Of a DNA stretch of 64,000 bases, positions 1-8,434 are shown in pieces. The position numbers and the translations under genes were made by a program. Every line of letters begins with the position of its first letter. Positions within the stretch are counted from its first letter, which is position 1. The notes below the pieces were generated by a model, which made no database searches, was not told where the DNA came from, and saw only the letters and a program-made list of their open reading frames with translations. The stretch is from Gordonia effusa NBRC 100432 (GTDB lineage: Bacteria > Actinomycetota > Actinomycetes > Mycobacteriales > Mycobacteriaceae). The stretch lies in contig NZ_BAEH01000075.1 of NCBI RefSeq assembly GCF_000241305.1, positions 1 to 64,000 of the forward strand, read 5' to 3'.

Positions 1-276
1 ACTCCCTTCTCCACCGAGCGCTATGGCATCGGCATGGCTAAAGGCACGACCGACGCGGTCAACGCTGTTAACGAGGCACTACGCGCGATGATGAAGCCCG
101 AAGGACCGAACTCGCCGTGGCAGCAGGCGTTACGCACCAATATCGGCAATGGCACGGTTGACCAGATGATCAGCCGGGTCGGAGATGGATCCACCTATAA
201 GTTCACCCCGACCCCGGGCGATCTGGATTTCGTGAAACCGACCCCGGGCAAGCCGTGCCCGGCTGGATTGAAGTGA
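1..276 (+). CDS. gluB: Glutamate ABC transporter, substrate-binding protein (C-terminal part)
   Basis: Only the last 91 codons are inside the window; the reading frame is open from base 1. The residues YGIGMAKGTTDAVNAVNEAL are typical of the C-terminal lobe of polar amino-acid binding proteins (SBP family 3), which hand substrate to the membrane permease from outside the cell membrane. Two permease genes follow after a 13-base gap, so this is the binding subunit of that transporter. Assignment to glutamate rests on the gluBCD-recX order known in Corynebacterium and Rhodococcus; another amino acid such as glutamine or aspartate is possible. Confidence 0.85.
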   Translation, partial: TPFSTERYGIGMAKGTTDAVNAVNEALRAMMKPEGPNSPWQQALRTNIGNGTVDQMISRVGDGSTYKFTPTPGDLDFVKPTPGKPCPAGLK

Positions 277-289
277 GGGGGCGACAACA

Positions 290-961
290 ATGAGTGAACT
301 CTGGTCCGAAATGGGCCCACAACTGTGGCCCGCTTTCTGGATGACCCTTAAACTCACATTCTTCTCGGCAGTCGGCGCCATAATCTGGGGCACCTTGCTC
401 GCCGGCATGCGGGTGTCACCGGTGCCGGTGATGCGTGGCTTCGCGACGACCTACGTCAATATCGTGCGCAATACGCCGCTCACCCTGATCGTGATCTTCT
501 GTTCATTCGGCCTGTATCAGAATCTCGGTTTGCAGTTCAGCAATCAGGTCTCGAATAACAACTTTTGGATCGCTGTACTCGCCTTCATTCTCTACACAGC
601 GACTTTCGTCTGTGAGACGCTGCGGTCCGGGTTCAACACGGTTCCGCTCGGACAGGCAGAAGCCGCACGTTCACTGGGTCTGTCCTTCACCCAGGTATTC
701 GGGATCATCGTGTTGCCGCAAGCGGCCCGGACCGTGATTGGCCCGATGGGCAGTGTGTTAATCGCGCTGACCAAGAACACCACGATCGCCTCCGTGATCG
801 GTGTCGCCGAGGCGTCGCTGCTCATGAAGGAGGAGATCGAGAATTTCGCCGATCAGGTGATCGCGGTCTTCGTCATCATCGCGATCGGTTTCATGATCAT
901 CACCTTGACCGAGGGACTTATCTTCGGGTACCTGGCTAAACGATTCGCGGTGAAACGATGA
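290..961 (+). CDS. gluC: Glutamate ABC transporter permease GluC
   Basis: This 223-residue protein is an inner-membrane permease of the HisM/GlnP type. It has about five hydrophobic segments, and a cytoplasmic EAA loop (EAARSLG at residues 124-130) that docks the ATPase subunit. The ATG start has a GAGGGG ribosome-binding site about 10 bases upstream. It overlaps the next permease gene by four bases (ATGA), so the two are translationally coupled. The ATPase gene (gluA) should lie before the window, ahead of gluB. The family is certain; the glutamate specificity is inferred from gene order. Confidence 0.9.
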   Translation: MSELWSEMGPQLWPAFWMTLKLTFFSAVGAIIWGTLLAGMRVSPVPVMRGFATTYVNIVRNTPLTLIVIFCSFGLYQNLGLQFSNQVSNNNFWIAVLAFILYTATFVCETLRSGFNTVPLGQAEAARSLGLSFTQVFGIIVLPQAARTVIGPMGSVLIALTKNTTIASVIGVAEASLLMKEEIENFADQVIAVFVIIAIGFMIITLTEGLIFGYLAKRFAVKR

Positions 962-1848
962 GCGCGCAAGCAACAGTCCTCTACGACGCCCCCGGCCCCA
1001 AGGCTCGGGTACGCAACAACATCATCGCCGTCGTGTTCATCGCGGTGGTGGTGGCGATCGCGGCGTACGTGATCATTGTCCTCGCCGATAACGGACAGCT
1101 CGACTCCGAGAAGTGGAGCCCCTTCGTCAAAGGGACAACCTGGACCACTTATATTCTGCCCGGTCTGTGGGGAACCCTAAAGGCCGCAATCGTATCGATC
1201 ATCCTGGCGATGATCCTCGGGTCAGTTCTCGGCATCGGTCGGCTATCGGACCATCGATGGGTGCGCATGCTCTCTGGCACATTCACCGAGGTCTTCCGCG
1301 CCATCCCGGTGCTGATCCTGATGATCTTCGCCTACTACCTGTTCGCCGATTACGCGATCTTCCCGTCGTCACAACTGGCTTTCGCCGCGGTGGTCACGGG
1401 TCTGACGCTCTACAACGGTTCGGTTATCGCCGAGATCCTGCGCTCGGGTATCCAGTCGCTCCCGCGCGGTCAGTCGGAAGCCGCTGTGTCACTTGGTCTT
1501 CGGAAGTCTCAGACCATGCGGATTATCTTGCTGCCGCAGGCAATCACCGCGATGTTGCCGGCACTCATCTCGCAGATGGTGATCGCACTGAAGGACTCTG
1601 CCCTTGGTTACATCATCGGCTACATCGAGGTGGTCCGGTCGAGTCTGCAGTCGGCGTCGTATTACGGCAACTATCTCCCGGTGCTGATCGTGGTGGCGAT
1701 CGTCATGATTGTGATCAACTTCGGGTTGTCGTCGTTGGCAACGTATATCGAGGGAAGAGTTCGTAGTGGTCGGCGGGGTCGTGGCCAAGCAACCACCGAA
1801 GAACTCGAATTGGGCGCAACCGAAGCACTGCCGGGACTGAATAAGTAG
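958..1848 (+). CDS. gluD: Glutamate ABC transporter permease GluD
   Basis: Second permease of the same transporter, 296 residues. An N-terminal membrane segment (residues about 21-43) is followed by a periplasmic stretch and the HisM/GlnP core, with the EAA loop EAAVSLG at residues 174-180. It carries a hydrophilic, charged C-terminal tail after residue 265 that GluC lacks. The start overlaps the gluC stop (ATGA). It is the last gene of the operon and is followed within 15 bases by a strong hairpin terminator. Confidence 0.9.
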   Translation: MSAQATVLYDAPGPKARVRNNIIAVVFIAVVVAIAAYVIIVLADNGQLDSEKWSPFVKGTTWTTYILPGLWGTLKAAIVSIILAMILGSVLGIGRLSDHRWVRMLSGTFTEVFRAIPVLILMIFAYYLFADYAIFPSSQLAFAAVVTGLTLYNGSVIAEILRSGIQSLPRGQSEAAVSLGLRKSQTMRIILLPQAITAMLPALISQMVIALKDSALGYIIGYIEVVRSSLQSASYYGNYLPVLIVVAIVMIVINFGLSSLATYIEGRVRSGRRGRGQATTEELELGATEALPGLNK

Positions 1849-1861
1849 CGGAACTCAACTC

Positions 1862-1902
1862 AAAGCGATATGGCGCCGAATTTCTCGGCGCCATATCGCT
1901 TT
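1862..1902. terminator. Bidirectional hairpin between gluD and recX
   Basis: A perfect 18-bp inverted repeat (1862-1879 and 1885-1902) with a 5-base loop sits between the convergent gluD and recX genes. The arm begins AAAGCGATATGGCGCC, so both strands give an A/T-flanked stem. There is no long T-tract, but the stem is stable enough to serve as a shared terminator for both operons. Confidence 0.8.
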
Positions 1903-1934
1903 CTAAAAACGGTCTACGTAATGCGCTGGCTGCT

Positions 1935-2489
1935 TCAGCCGGTACGCAAGGCGTCATTCACCACGTCGATCGACATCGACTGAGAATAGCCACGGCGCAC
2001 CAACATTCCGACGAGCCGCCGGAACGCCTTCTCTCGACCTGCCCGATCGACTTGAGCTTGTTCAATCAGCGACGGTGTCAGCTTTTTGGAAACCAGCGCC
2101 GCCGCGATCTCACGCTCGGCGTCTGGGTCGACATCGGCTAGTGCGTCTTCAACGACAGCTTTATCGATTCCCTTCGCCACGAGCTCGTGACGCAGCGCGA
2201 TACGCCCTTTACCGGAGTTCGCATGGCGTGAGCGCACCCACTCGCTGGCGAACTCCGCGTCATCGAGGAGACCGGCCGAGTCGAGTCGAGTCATTACCGA
2301 CTCGACCTCGGCGGCCTCAAACCCTCTGCGCTCCAACCGCTTCCGCATCTCATCCCGACTGCGGGCACGCACCCCCAAAAGGCGCAACGCCGCGTCCCAC
2401 GCGCTGGCCTTGGACTCCCCCGGAATCTTTCCCGATGGGGGGACTCCGTCTGCCGATGCACGGGTACGCGGCGTCGCTGACTCAGTCAT
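1935..2489 (-). CDS. recX: RecA modulator RecX
   Basis: 184-residue regulatory protein that binds RecA filaments and limits recombinase and co-protease activity. The segment ALRLLGVRARSRDEMRKRL and the following three-helix repeats (EVESVMTRLDSAGLLDDAEF) are characteristic. It lies 24 bases downstream of recA on the same strand, so the two form an operon and share SOS/DNA-damage control. The first 30 residues are poorly conserved and the start could be further in. It ends at the shared hairpin with the glutamate operon. Confidence 0.9.
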   Translation of the reverse strand: MTESATPRTRASADGVPPSGKIPGESKASAWDAALRLLGVRARSRDEMRKRLERRGFEAAEVESVMTRLDSAGLLDDAEFASEWVRSRHANSGKGRIALRHELVAKGIDKAVVEDALADVDPDAEREIAAALVSKKLTPSLIEQAQVDRAGREKAFRRLVGMLVRRGYSQSMSIDVVNDALRTG

Positions 2490-2513
2490 CGCTGCTGCTC
2501 GGATGAATTCGAT

Positions 2514-3557
2514 CTAGAACTCAACGGGAGCCGGGGCGACCTCGTCGGCATCCAGCGTCGCGCCGATTCCCAGCTTCTCTTTGATCTTCTTCTCGATCTC
2601 ATCGCGGATATCGGTGTTCTCCAGCAAGAACTTTCGGGCGTTCTCTTTGCCCTGGCCTAGCTGGTCCCCCTCGTAGGTGAACCATGAGCCCGACTTGCGG
2701 ATGAATCCCTCGGACACACCCAAATCGATGAGCGAACCTTCCTTGGAGATGCCATGACCGTAGAGAATGTCGAACTCAGCCTGCTTGAAGGGCGGAGCAA
2801 CCTTGTTCTTCACGACCTTCACGCGAGTACGGTTGCCGACAGCGTCAGTACCGTCTTTGAGCGTCTCGATACGCCGAACATCAAGGCGCACAGACGAATA
2901 GAACTTCAACGCCTTACCACCGGTGGTGGTCTCCGGTGAACCGAACATGACGCCGATCTTCTCACGCAACTGATTGATGAAGACCGCGGTGGTGTTGGAG
3001 TTACTCAACGCACCGGTCATCTTGCGCAGCGCCTGACTCATCAGCCGGGCCTGCAGGCCGACGTGACTGTCACCCATTTCACCTTCGATTTCGGCCTTGG
3101 GCACAAGGGCCGCCACCGAGTCGATGACGAGGATATCGAGCGCACCGGAACGGATCAGCATATCTGCGATCTCCAGCGCTTGCTCACCGGTATCGGGCTG
3201 GGATACGAGCAGGGCATCGACATCAACACCGAGCTTGGTCGCGTACTCGGGGTCCAGTGCGTGCTCGGCGTCGATGAACGCCGCGATACCACCCTGTGCC
3301 TGCGCGTTCGCGACCGCATGCAGCGCGACGGTCGTCTTACCCGACGATTCCGGGCCGTAGATTTCGACGACGCGGCCGCGGGGCAAACCACCGATGCCCA
3401 GCGCGATATCCAGTGCGATGGCACCGGTCGGAATGACCTCGATGGGCTGGCGAGTCTCCTCGCCGAGGCGCATCACCGAGCCTTTGCCGAAATTCTTGTC
3501 GATCTGGGCGAGAGCCAGATCGAGTGCCTTTTCCCGGTCTTGTGACGCTGGTGCCAT
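2514..3557 (-). CDS. recA: Recombinase RecA
   Basis: 347-residue DNA recombinase and LexA co-protease. Walker A is GPESSGKT at residues 68-75; the L1/L2 DNA-binding region and the acidic C-terminus (ending APAPVEF) are intact. The frame stays open 89 codons upstream, but those codons do not resemble RecA. The ATG at 3557 gives the conserved N-terminus [20 protein letters not shown] and has an AAGGAGAG ribosome-binding site 6-7 bases upstream. The protein is uninterrupted, unlike the intein-bearing RecA of M. tuberculosis. recX follows in the same operon. Confidence 0.97.
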   Translation of the reverse strand: MAPASQDREKALDLALAQIDKNFGKGSVMRLGEETRQPIEVIPTGAIALDIALGIGGLPRGRVVEIYGPESSGKTTVALHAVANAQAQGGIAAFIDAEHALDPEYATKLGVDVDALLVSQPDTGEQALEIADMLIRSGALDILVIDSVAALVPKAEIEGEMGDSHVGLQARLMSQALRKMTGALSNSNTTAVFINQLREKIGVMFGSPETTTGGKALKFYSSVRLDVRRIETLKDGTDAVGNRTRVKVVKNKVAPPFKQAEFDILYGHGISKEGSLIDLGVSEGFIRKSGSWFTYEGDQLGQGKENARKFLLENTDIRDEIEKKIKEKLGIGATLDADEVAPAPVEF

Positions 3558-3601
3558 GTCGATCTCTCCTTGGTGAGGACTGAGTGGGTTTCTGGTGTGC
3601 C

Positions 3602-3624
3602 ACGCTAGCGAGACCCTCTGACAA
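3602..3624 (-). promoter_or_regulatory. PafBC-type (RecA-NDp) promoter of recA
   Basis: Reading the minus strand, TTGTCAGAG, eight bases, then TAGCGT matches the LexA-independent RecA-NDp motif (TTGTCRGTG-N8-TANNNT) recognised by the mycobacterial WYL activator PafBC. It lies 45-67 bases before the recA ATG. Two bases in the -35-like half deviate from the consensus. The motif is seen directly; its function is inferred from mycobacteria. Confidence 0.7.
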
Positions 3625-3705
3625 CTTCGGTTTCGCCACTGTCGCGCCGCCGATATCTTGGACGTTCTCGGGGGTGGATTTGGTTCCGTCGAGTTCCAAC
3701 AGTAG

Positions 3706-3719
3706 CGAACGGATGTTCG
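3706..3719 (-). promoter_or_regulatory. LexA/SOS box upstream of recA
   Basis: CGAACGGATGTTCG is a perfect palindromic actinobacterial SOS box (CGAAC-N4-GTTCG), about 150 bases before the recA start and outside the flanking coding regions. LexA bound here would repress recA-recX until DNA damage. Together with the PafBC-type element it reproduces the dual-promoter layout of mycobacterial recA. Confidence 0.85.
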
Positions 3720-3756
3720 ATTGCAAGTGCGACGCGCCGAGATTTCCGGAGTCAGA

Positions 3757-3951
3757 TCACCAACGGTTACGGGGCACATCGAAGTCGCGGCAGAGCGCGA
3801 CCCACACCTCACGCGGATCAACACCGGCTTCGATCGCCTGCGCCGCCGTCATGCCACCCAAGTCGGATAACACGTGGTCAATAAGCATGGAACCCGCGCT
3901 TACCTCGCCGAATTCGGTGTTGATCAGTTCGGTGAATTCGGTCAGACGCAC
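3757..3951 (-). CDS. DUF3046 small protein
   Basis: 64-residue protein beginning [17 protein letters not shown] and ending DVPRNRW, matching the DUF3046 family (M. tuberculosis Rv2738c), which sits beside recA in many actinobacteria. The conserved [20 protein letters not shown] segment and the [11 protein letters not shown] tail are present. No function is established for the family; it is predicted soluble and helical. It follows the glycosyltransferase gene by 9 bases on the same strand and is probably cotranscribed with it. Confidence 0.85.
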   Translation of the reverse strand: MRLTEFTELINTEFGEVSAGSMLIDHVLSDLGGMTAAQAIEAGVDPREVWVALCRDFDVPRNRW

Positions 3952-3960
3952 GCCAGCATC

Positions 3961-5193
3961 CTACGTGTCTCCCCGGCGCGGTGCCGACCACGCCCGCATC
4001 GCGGCTCGTTCGATCACCGGGACCGGATCTACGACCTGGCTAGCCGATGCCGCGACACGAGCGGCCGCGGCAGTGAAGCCAACGCCGGCGAGTACCTCGC
4101 GAACCGCCTCGGCAAGCGAGGGCGCATCCAGCGGCCGCACCAGAACGCCCGCACCGAGCCGCTGAACCCGATTGGCCAACTCCCACTGATCTCCGCCGCC
4201 CGGCACCGTCACCACCGGCACACCCGCGCCCAGCGCCTTCGCGAGCATCCCGTGCCCGCCGCCGCAGATGACCAGATCCGCTGCGGCGACCAATTCGTCC
4301 TGGCGCCCAAAGCCCGCGGTCACGTTCACACCACCTGAGGCACGAATCTCTTCGTCTGACGGAGTCGTCATACCTGAAATCACCACTCGCACAGGAGTAT
4401 TCAAATGCTCGGGGGACAATGCCGCAAGCGCTGTCGAGGCCATATCGGCTGCGCCGATCACCGCTGTCGACGGCGCGACCATGACCAACGGGCCGTCACC
4501 GGAAGGCAGCGGCAACGATGCGTCGGTCGGCTCCCAGAGGAGCGGACCGATCAGGTGCGCGTCGGCAGGCCAGTCCGGCCGATACACCTCGAGGCCGGGC
4601 AACGTCGCGACCAAACGCGCTATCTCCCCCGGATCGGCTGGCAGTCCGATCGACATGCGGGCCGCACCGCGCTGACGGCGGCCGAGCCGCAGCGCACGTG
4701 CGCTCGACGCGCGCAACACCGTATCGCGCAGATGTCCGAGCGTTCCCTCACCGCGCGCCATGCCCGCACCGATCGGCGGCAGGCCACGGGACTGCGCGTA
4801 CAACGGATGCGGCGAGCATTCGACCCAGCCGATACCGGCCAACTGAGCGGCCCAGCCACCTGCGACGGTGATGACATCGGTGACCACCACATCAACGCGA
4901 TGGGCGACGAGAACCGGTGCCAGCGCCACCGCCATCCGCGCGGCCCGCACGGAAAGTTTCGCTCCGGCGTCGGCGTCGTCGTCAGAGAGGTCGACATCAA
5001 GTCCGGGAAGTTCGACAACCCGGATTCCGCGTCTGGCCGCGGCGTCGAACCAACGCAATCCGGTGAAGACGACCGGCGAATGCCCAACGGCGGCAAGTTT
5101 TTCCGCGAGAGCGAACGCAGGGAACGCATGGCCGGCGTCGGGTCCGGCAACCAGCCCGACGACCAGCGGTCGGCGCGGCGAGTCGATTGTCAG
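3961..5193 (-). CDS. Glycosyltransferase, UDP-glucuronosyltransferase/MGT-like (Rv2739c-type)
   Basis: GT-B fold glycosyltransferase related to the MGT/UGT family. The C-terminal donor-site motif appears as [19 protein letters not shown] followed by [17 protein letters not shown]. The N-terminal acceptor-domain loop [18 protein letters not shown] is encoded at about 5157-5100, upstream of the first ATG/GTG/TTG codon in this frame (TTG 5058). No ATG, GTG or TTG lies between the upstream in-frame stop and that conserved loop. The only sensible starts are CTG codons, best the CTG at 5193 that overlaps the pspA stop (CTGA). That gives 410 residues. The acceptor is unknown. Family certain, start uncertain. 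Confidence 0.8.
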   Translation of the reverse strand: MTIDSPRRPLVVGLVAGPDAGHAFPAFALAEKLAAVGHSPVVFTGLRWFDAAARRGIRVVELPGLDVDLSDDDADAGAKLSVRAARMAVALAPVLVAHRVDVVVTDVITVAGGWAAQLAGIGWVECSPHPLYAQSRGLPPIGAGMARGEGTLGHLRDTVLRASSARALRLGRRQRGAARMSIGLPADPGEIARLVATLPGLEVYRPDWPADAHLIGPLLWEPTDASLPLPSGDGPLVMVAPSTAVIGAADMASTALAALSPEHLNTPVRVVISGMTTPSDEEIRASGGVNVTAGFGRQDELVAAADLVICGGGHGMLAKALGAGVPVVTVPGGGDQWELANRVQRLGAGVLVRPLDAPSLAEAVREVLAGVGFTAAAARVAASASQVVDPVPVIERAAMRAWSAPRRGDT

Positions 5194-6023
5194 CCTTGGG
5201 CCTGGGGGTCAGCCTGCGGGTTCTCCTGCGATTCAGCCGGTTTGGTGAGATTCGCGTTTCCGGATACCTGCGGGGTGGCCTGCTCGCTACCTGCCAACGG
5301 CGCTCCACTCATGCTGGCGCGGATCTGTTCGAGTCGAGCGTGACCTGCCATCTGCACACTCGCCTGCTGTACCTCGGCCATTCGTCCCTGCACGGTGTTG
5401 CGCGCGAGTTCGGCCGACCCCAGCGCGTTGGCATACCGACGTTCGATCTTGTCCCGGACCTGATCCAGGTTCGGAGTGTTTCCCGGCACGGCCAGCTCGC
5501 TCATCTGCTGCAGCGATGCCGAGACCTTCTCCTGCATCTTGGCCTGCTCCAGCTGACTGAGCAGTTTGGAACGCTCAGCGAGCTTCTGCTGCAACATCAT
5601 CGCGTTGCGTTCGACCGCCTGCTTGGCCTGCTGGGCGGCCTGCAGCGACTGATCATGCAGTGTCTTGAGGTCTTCGACGCTTTGTTCGGTCGACACCAAC
5701 TGTGCGGCGAATGCTTCGGCGGCGTTGGTGTACTCCTGCGCCTTAGCAGTGTCACCGGCCCCGGTGGCCTGATCGGCGAGGGTCAATGCCTGACGCGTGT
5801 TGGCCTGCAAACGTTCAACTTCTTCGAGCTGACGGTTGAGCTTCATCTCCAGCTGACGCTGGTTACCGATCACCGACGCCGCTTGCTGCGACAACTCTTG
5901 GTGCTGGCGCTGCGCGTCTTCGATGGCCTGTTGGATCTGGATTCGCGGGTCGGCATTCTCGTCGATCTTGGCGTTGCCGAGCGCCATCAAATAGTTCCAC
6001 AACTTCACAAACGGGTTTGCCAT
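5190..6023 (-). CDS. pspA: PspA/IM30 family envelope-stress protein (35-kDa antigen homologue)
   Basis: 277-residue peripheral membrane protein of the PspA/Vipp1 family, which oligomerises on damaged membranes and maintains the proton-motive force. The N-terminal [20 protein letters not shown] is the amphipathic membrane-binding helix; residues about 30-225 are heptad-rich coiled coil with many Q, E and A residues; the tail is low-complexity and Q/P-rich. It follows clgR, as in M. tuberculosis (Rv2745c-Rv2744c), where ClgR and SigE control it. The M. tuberculosis partner genes Rv2743c and Rv2742c are absent; the glycosyltransferase starts directly at the pspA stop. Confidence 0.95.
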   Translation of the reverse strand: MANPFVKLWNYLMALGNAKIDENADPRIQIQQAIEDAQRQHQELSQQAASVIGNQRQLEMKLNRQLEEVERLQANTRQALTLADQATGAGDTAKAQEYTNAAEAFAAQLVSTEQSVEDLKTLHDQSLQAAQQAKQAVERNAMMLQQKLAERSKLLSQLEQAKMQEKVSASLQQMSELAVPGNTPNLDQVRDKIERRYANALGSAELARNTVQGRMAEVQQASVQMAGHARLEQIRASMSGAPLAGSEQATPQVSGNANLTKPAESQENPQADPQAQG

Positions 6024-6084
6024 GTCAGAAAGTCAACTCCATCGAAAGGACTGTCGTCGGGATACCTGCATCAAAACTAGCGCG

Positions 6085-6116
6085 GCGAATAGCCAGGGGT
6101 GTGACCAGGCTATCGC
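6085..6116 (-). other. Hairpin in the clgR-pspA intergenic region
   Basis: An imperfect inverted repeat (GCGAATAGCC at 6085-6094 against GGCTATCGC at 6108-6116) lies in the 129-base gap between clgR and pspA. It could reduce read-through, act as an RNA-processing site, or serve as an operator. No T-tract follows. Seen in sequence; role unknown. Confidence 0.4.
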
Positions 6117-6152
6117 GATCACGCCCGTCGACGCACCCGGCTGCGGCCATCC

Positions 6153-6470
6153 TCAGGCCGCGGCCAGAGCCGTCGAGCGCTCGCCCGACGACGGTGCCGG
6201 GATAACGACCTTCGTAGTCGCCATGACGTCGGCAGGCGCTGGTCGGAGCGCTTCACCGGCAGCGAGCAACAGATCAGCGAGTTCAACGTCAAGCGCATCG
6301 CAGATCGATGCCAACAATTCACTCGACGCTTCTTTTTGTCCCCGCTCAACCTCTGAGAGGTATCCGAGACTTACTCGCGCGTTGGTCGACACCTCACGCA
6401 GCGTGCGCCCCTGGTCAGTCCGCGCCTGACGCAAGGTATCCCCAAGCGCCTCTCGCAACAGCTGTGCCAT
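6153..6470 (-). CDS. clgR: XRE-family transcriptional activator ClgR
   Basis: 105-residue activator of Clp protease and envelope-stress genes. A helix-turn-helix spans residues about 20-45 ([22 protein letters not shown]), almost identical in form to M. tuberculosis ClgR (Rv2745c). The C-terminus reads STALAAA and resembles an ssrA-type degron (LAA), fitting the known ClpP-dependent turnover of ClgR in actinobacteria. An AGGAGAG ribosome-binding site precedes the ATG, and a SigE-type promoter lies just upstream. pspA follows 129 bases downstream. Confidence 0.93.
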   Translation of the reverse strand: MAQLLREALGDTLRQARTDQGRTLREVSTNARVSLGYLSEVERGQKEASSELLASICDALDVELADLLLAAGEALRPAPADVMATTKVVIPAPSSGERSTALAAA

Positions 6471-6498
6471 CGTGCTCTCCTGTCTCGTCCTTGAAGTC

Positions 6499-6526
6499 CA
6501 ACGCGTACGCGGTCCCCCTGGTTCCC
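6499..6526 (-). promoter_or_regulatory. SigE-type ECF promoter of clgR-pspA
   Basis: On the minus strand, GGGAACC, 16 bases, then CGTTG matches the SigE/ECF consensus (GGAAC-N15/16-GTT), ending about 28 bases before the clgR ATG. M. tuberculosis clgR has a SigE promoter in the same place. This supports stress induction of clgR and pspA. The motif is visible; sigma-factor identity is inferred. Confidence 0.7.
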
Positions 6527-6699
6527 GAACCGGTCATACCGACTTAGCGCTCAACTTTAGTGTGTCGTCTCGTGGCGCTATCGCCGACCATGCGAGTTCG
6601 TGTCTGCCGAGGTTAGTCGAAAGTGCCCACTGTCGCCGCGAACCACACGCCGCGTCGACAAAACGACCACGGCCTTGCCCCGTCGGCGCCCGCCGCCAG

Positions 6700-6770
6700 C
6701 GAAAATCGTCCGATAATCTGCCAACCTGGGGCAATATGCCCTTCGCACCGTGATATTCGGACGATTTTCG
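6700..6770. repeat. Palindromic intergenic repeat, family 1, copy A
   Basis: A perfect 14-bp outer inverted repeat (6700-6713 and 6757-6770, arm CGAAAATCGTCCGA) encloses 43 bases with an inner hairpin GGGCAATATGCCC (6729-6741). It lies 6 bases after the pgsA stop. The same design (GTCC outer stem, ATAT-centred inner stem, about 43 bases between) recurs at four other sites in this window. Confidence 0.85.
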
Positions 6771-6776
6771 CGGGAG

Positions 6777-7409
6777 TCAGTTCGTCGAGTTTCGGCGTAG
6801 CGCCACCGCTTGCCAGACGTATTCGACGCCGGTGATCACGGTCGCCGCGACTGCCGCCACCATGAAACCCCACGCCACCCATTCCCACGGCTGCGGCAGC
6901 GGTAGGAGGAACAGACCGATCGCGAGCACTTGCAGCAAAGTCTTGAGCTTGCCACCACGGCTTGCCGGGATCACGCCGTGCCGCAGGACCCAGAACCGCA
7001 GCGCGGTCACCCCAAGCTCGCGACCAAGGATCACCACGGTGACCCACCAGGGCAAATCATCAAGGATGGACAGGCCGATCAACGCCGCGCCGATCAACGC
7101 CTTGTCAGCGATCGGGTCTGCGAGCTTCCCGAAATCGGTGACCAGCCCCCGCTCGCGTGCGAGGCGACCGTCATAGCGGTCGGTCAGTGCCGCAAGCGCG
7201 AAAATCCCCGTGGTGATCAACCGCCACGCGGTGTCGTGTCCACCGTCGAGGAACAGGGTGACAACGAAAACCGGCACGAGCACGATCCGGAATACGGTCA
7301 GCGCGTTGGCGATGTTGACCACCGGCACCACGTCCACCGGATCCGCGATGTGATCGGGTTTAGCCTCCGGTACCGGTAACCGCTCGCTGACGCGCTTGTG
7401 CTCGGTCAT
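6777..7409 (-). CDS. pgsA: CDP-alcohol phosphatidyltransferase (PgsA type)
   Basis: Membrane enzyme that moves a phosphatidyl group from CDP-diacylglycerol to an alcohol, most likely glycerol 3-phosphate (phosphatidylglycerophosphate synthesis, first step to PG and cardiolipin). The catalytic CDP-OH-P motif is complete: D80 G81 A84 R85 G94 D98 D102, numbered from the ATG at 7409. Four to five membrane segments follow. The frame could start upstream at 7463, but the ATG at 7409 gives a length (210 residues) closer to the family; neither has a strong ribosome-binding site. It corresponds to Rv2746c and precedes clgR. Confidence 0.88.
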   Translation of the reverse strand: MTEHKRVSERLPVPEAKPDHIADPVDVVPVVNIANALTVFRIVLVPVFVVTLFLDGGHDTAWRLITTGIFALAALTDRYDGRLARERGLVTDFGKLADPIADKALIGAALIGLSILDDLPWWVTVVILGRELGVTALRFWVLRHGVIPASRGGKLKTLLQVLAIGLFLLPLPQPWEWVAWGFMVAAVAATVITGVEYVWQAVALRRNSTN

Positions 7410-7556
7410 CCGATTAGCCGACACGTCAATGACACCCTCGGGCCAACGTACACAGTCGTGCATCTCACGTGGATAGCGTAACTACTCGGCCGACACGGCA
7501 TCGCGGCGCGTGGGTTGCCGCGCTATCTATTCGACGAGAACATTAGGATTTCGGGC

Positions 7557-8108
7557 ATGAGTCCAGCAGATCTGCCACCGGAAAGTGCCGCTACGTCGAA
7601 CGATATCGTCGTTCGACGCGCGCGCACCTCTGATGTGCCGCGGATCAAGGCCCTCGTCGATCAATACGCCGGCCGCATTCTGCTGGAAAAGAACCTCGTG
7701 ACGCTATACGAAGCGGTACAGGAATTTTGGGTCGCCACCATCTCCAACGATGGAACCGAACAGGTCGTCGGCTGCGGCGCACTGCACGTACTGTGGGCCG
7801 ACCTCGGCGAGGTTCGTACCGTCGCGGTGGATGCTTCCCTCGGCCGGCGCGGCATCGGGCATCGGGTGGTCAGCCAATTACTCACGGTCGCAAGGGAATT
7901 GGAGTTGTCGCGGGTCTTCGTACTGACTTTCGAGACCGAGTTCTTCGGCCGGCACGGATTCGTCGAGATCGAAGGCACCCCGGTCACCCGCGAGGTGTAC
8001 GAAGAGATGTGCCGCTCCTACGACACCGGTGTCGCCGAGTTCCTGGATCTTTCCTACGTCAAACCCAACACCCTCGGAAACACCCGAATGTTGGTCGCAC
8101 TCAACTGA
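7557..8108 (+). CDS. argA: GNAT-family amino-acid N-acetyltransferase (ArgA, Rv2747-like)
   Basis: 183-residue GNAT acetyltransferase. The acetyl-CoA motif is V(R)TVAVDASLGRRGIGHRVV with the LTFETEFFGRHGF segment typical of short actinobacterial N-acetylglutamate synthases, which start arginine biosynthesis by acetylating glutamate (or glutamine in M. tuberculosis). The ATG at 7557 is preceded by AGGA at good spacing; the open frame upstream lacks homology. It sits between pgsA and ftsK as Rv2747 does. Divergent from pgsA; the YciI gene follows 24 bases later. Confidence 0.88.
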   Translation: MSPADLPPESAATSNDIVVRRARTSDVPRIKALVDQYAGRILLEKNLVTLYEAVQEFWVATISNDGTEQVVGCGALHVLWADLGEVRTVAVDASLGRRGIGHRVVSQLLTVARELELSRVFVLTFETEFFGRHGFVEIEGTPVTREVYEEMCRSYDTGVAEFLDLSYVKPNTLGNTRMLVALN

Positions 8109-8132
8109 TTTCATCAACCCTAGGAGACCATC

Positions 8133-8417
8133 GTGGCCGTCATCGCCGTCGAATACACCTATCTACCCGAGAAACTCGCCCTGCGCGATGAGCATCGTCC
8201 GGCCCACCGCGCATGGCTGAGCGAACAGCTGGAAGCCGGCGCGGTGATTCTCTCCGGGCCGTTCACCAACGGCTCGGGTGCCCTCTTCCTGGTCCGCGCC
8301 GACAGTGAAGACGCGGCGCGGACCTTGCTCGCGGACGATCCGTTCCAGAAGGTCGGCGGCGTGAGTGACGTTCGCGCAATCGAGTGGACGCCAGTCTTCG
8401 GGCCCGTGGAGCCCTAG
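8133..8417 (+). CDS. YciI family protein
   Basis: 94-residue ferredoxin-fold alpha/beta protein of the YciI/YCII family. The signature is visible: RPAHRAWLSEQLEAGAVILSGPF near residues 22-45 with the conserved His, and a DDPFQKVGGVSDVRAIEWTPV end. The GTG start has an AGGAG ribosome-binding site 8 bases upstream. Members act as small enzymes or accessory domains with a conserved His-Asp pair; no substrate can be stated. It is probably cotranscribed with argA. Confidence 0.85.
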   Translation: MAVIAVEYTYLPEKLALRDEHRPAHRAWLSEQLEAGAVILSGPFTNGSGALFLVRADSEDAARTLLADDPFQKVGGVSDVRAIEWTPVFGPVEP

Positions 8418-8434
8418 GCACCGGGCCCGTAGAA

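Noticed and set aside
2514-3557. RecA intein as in M. tuberculosis
   Set aside because: The RecA frame is continuous at 347 residues with no insertion.
3558-3824. 89-codon N-terminal extension of recA
   Set aside because: It contains the recA promoters and SOS box and has no RecA similarity; the ATG at 3557 has a strong ribosome-binding site.
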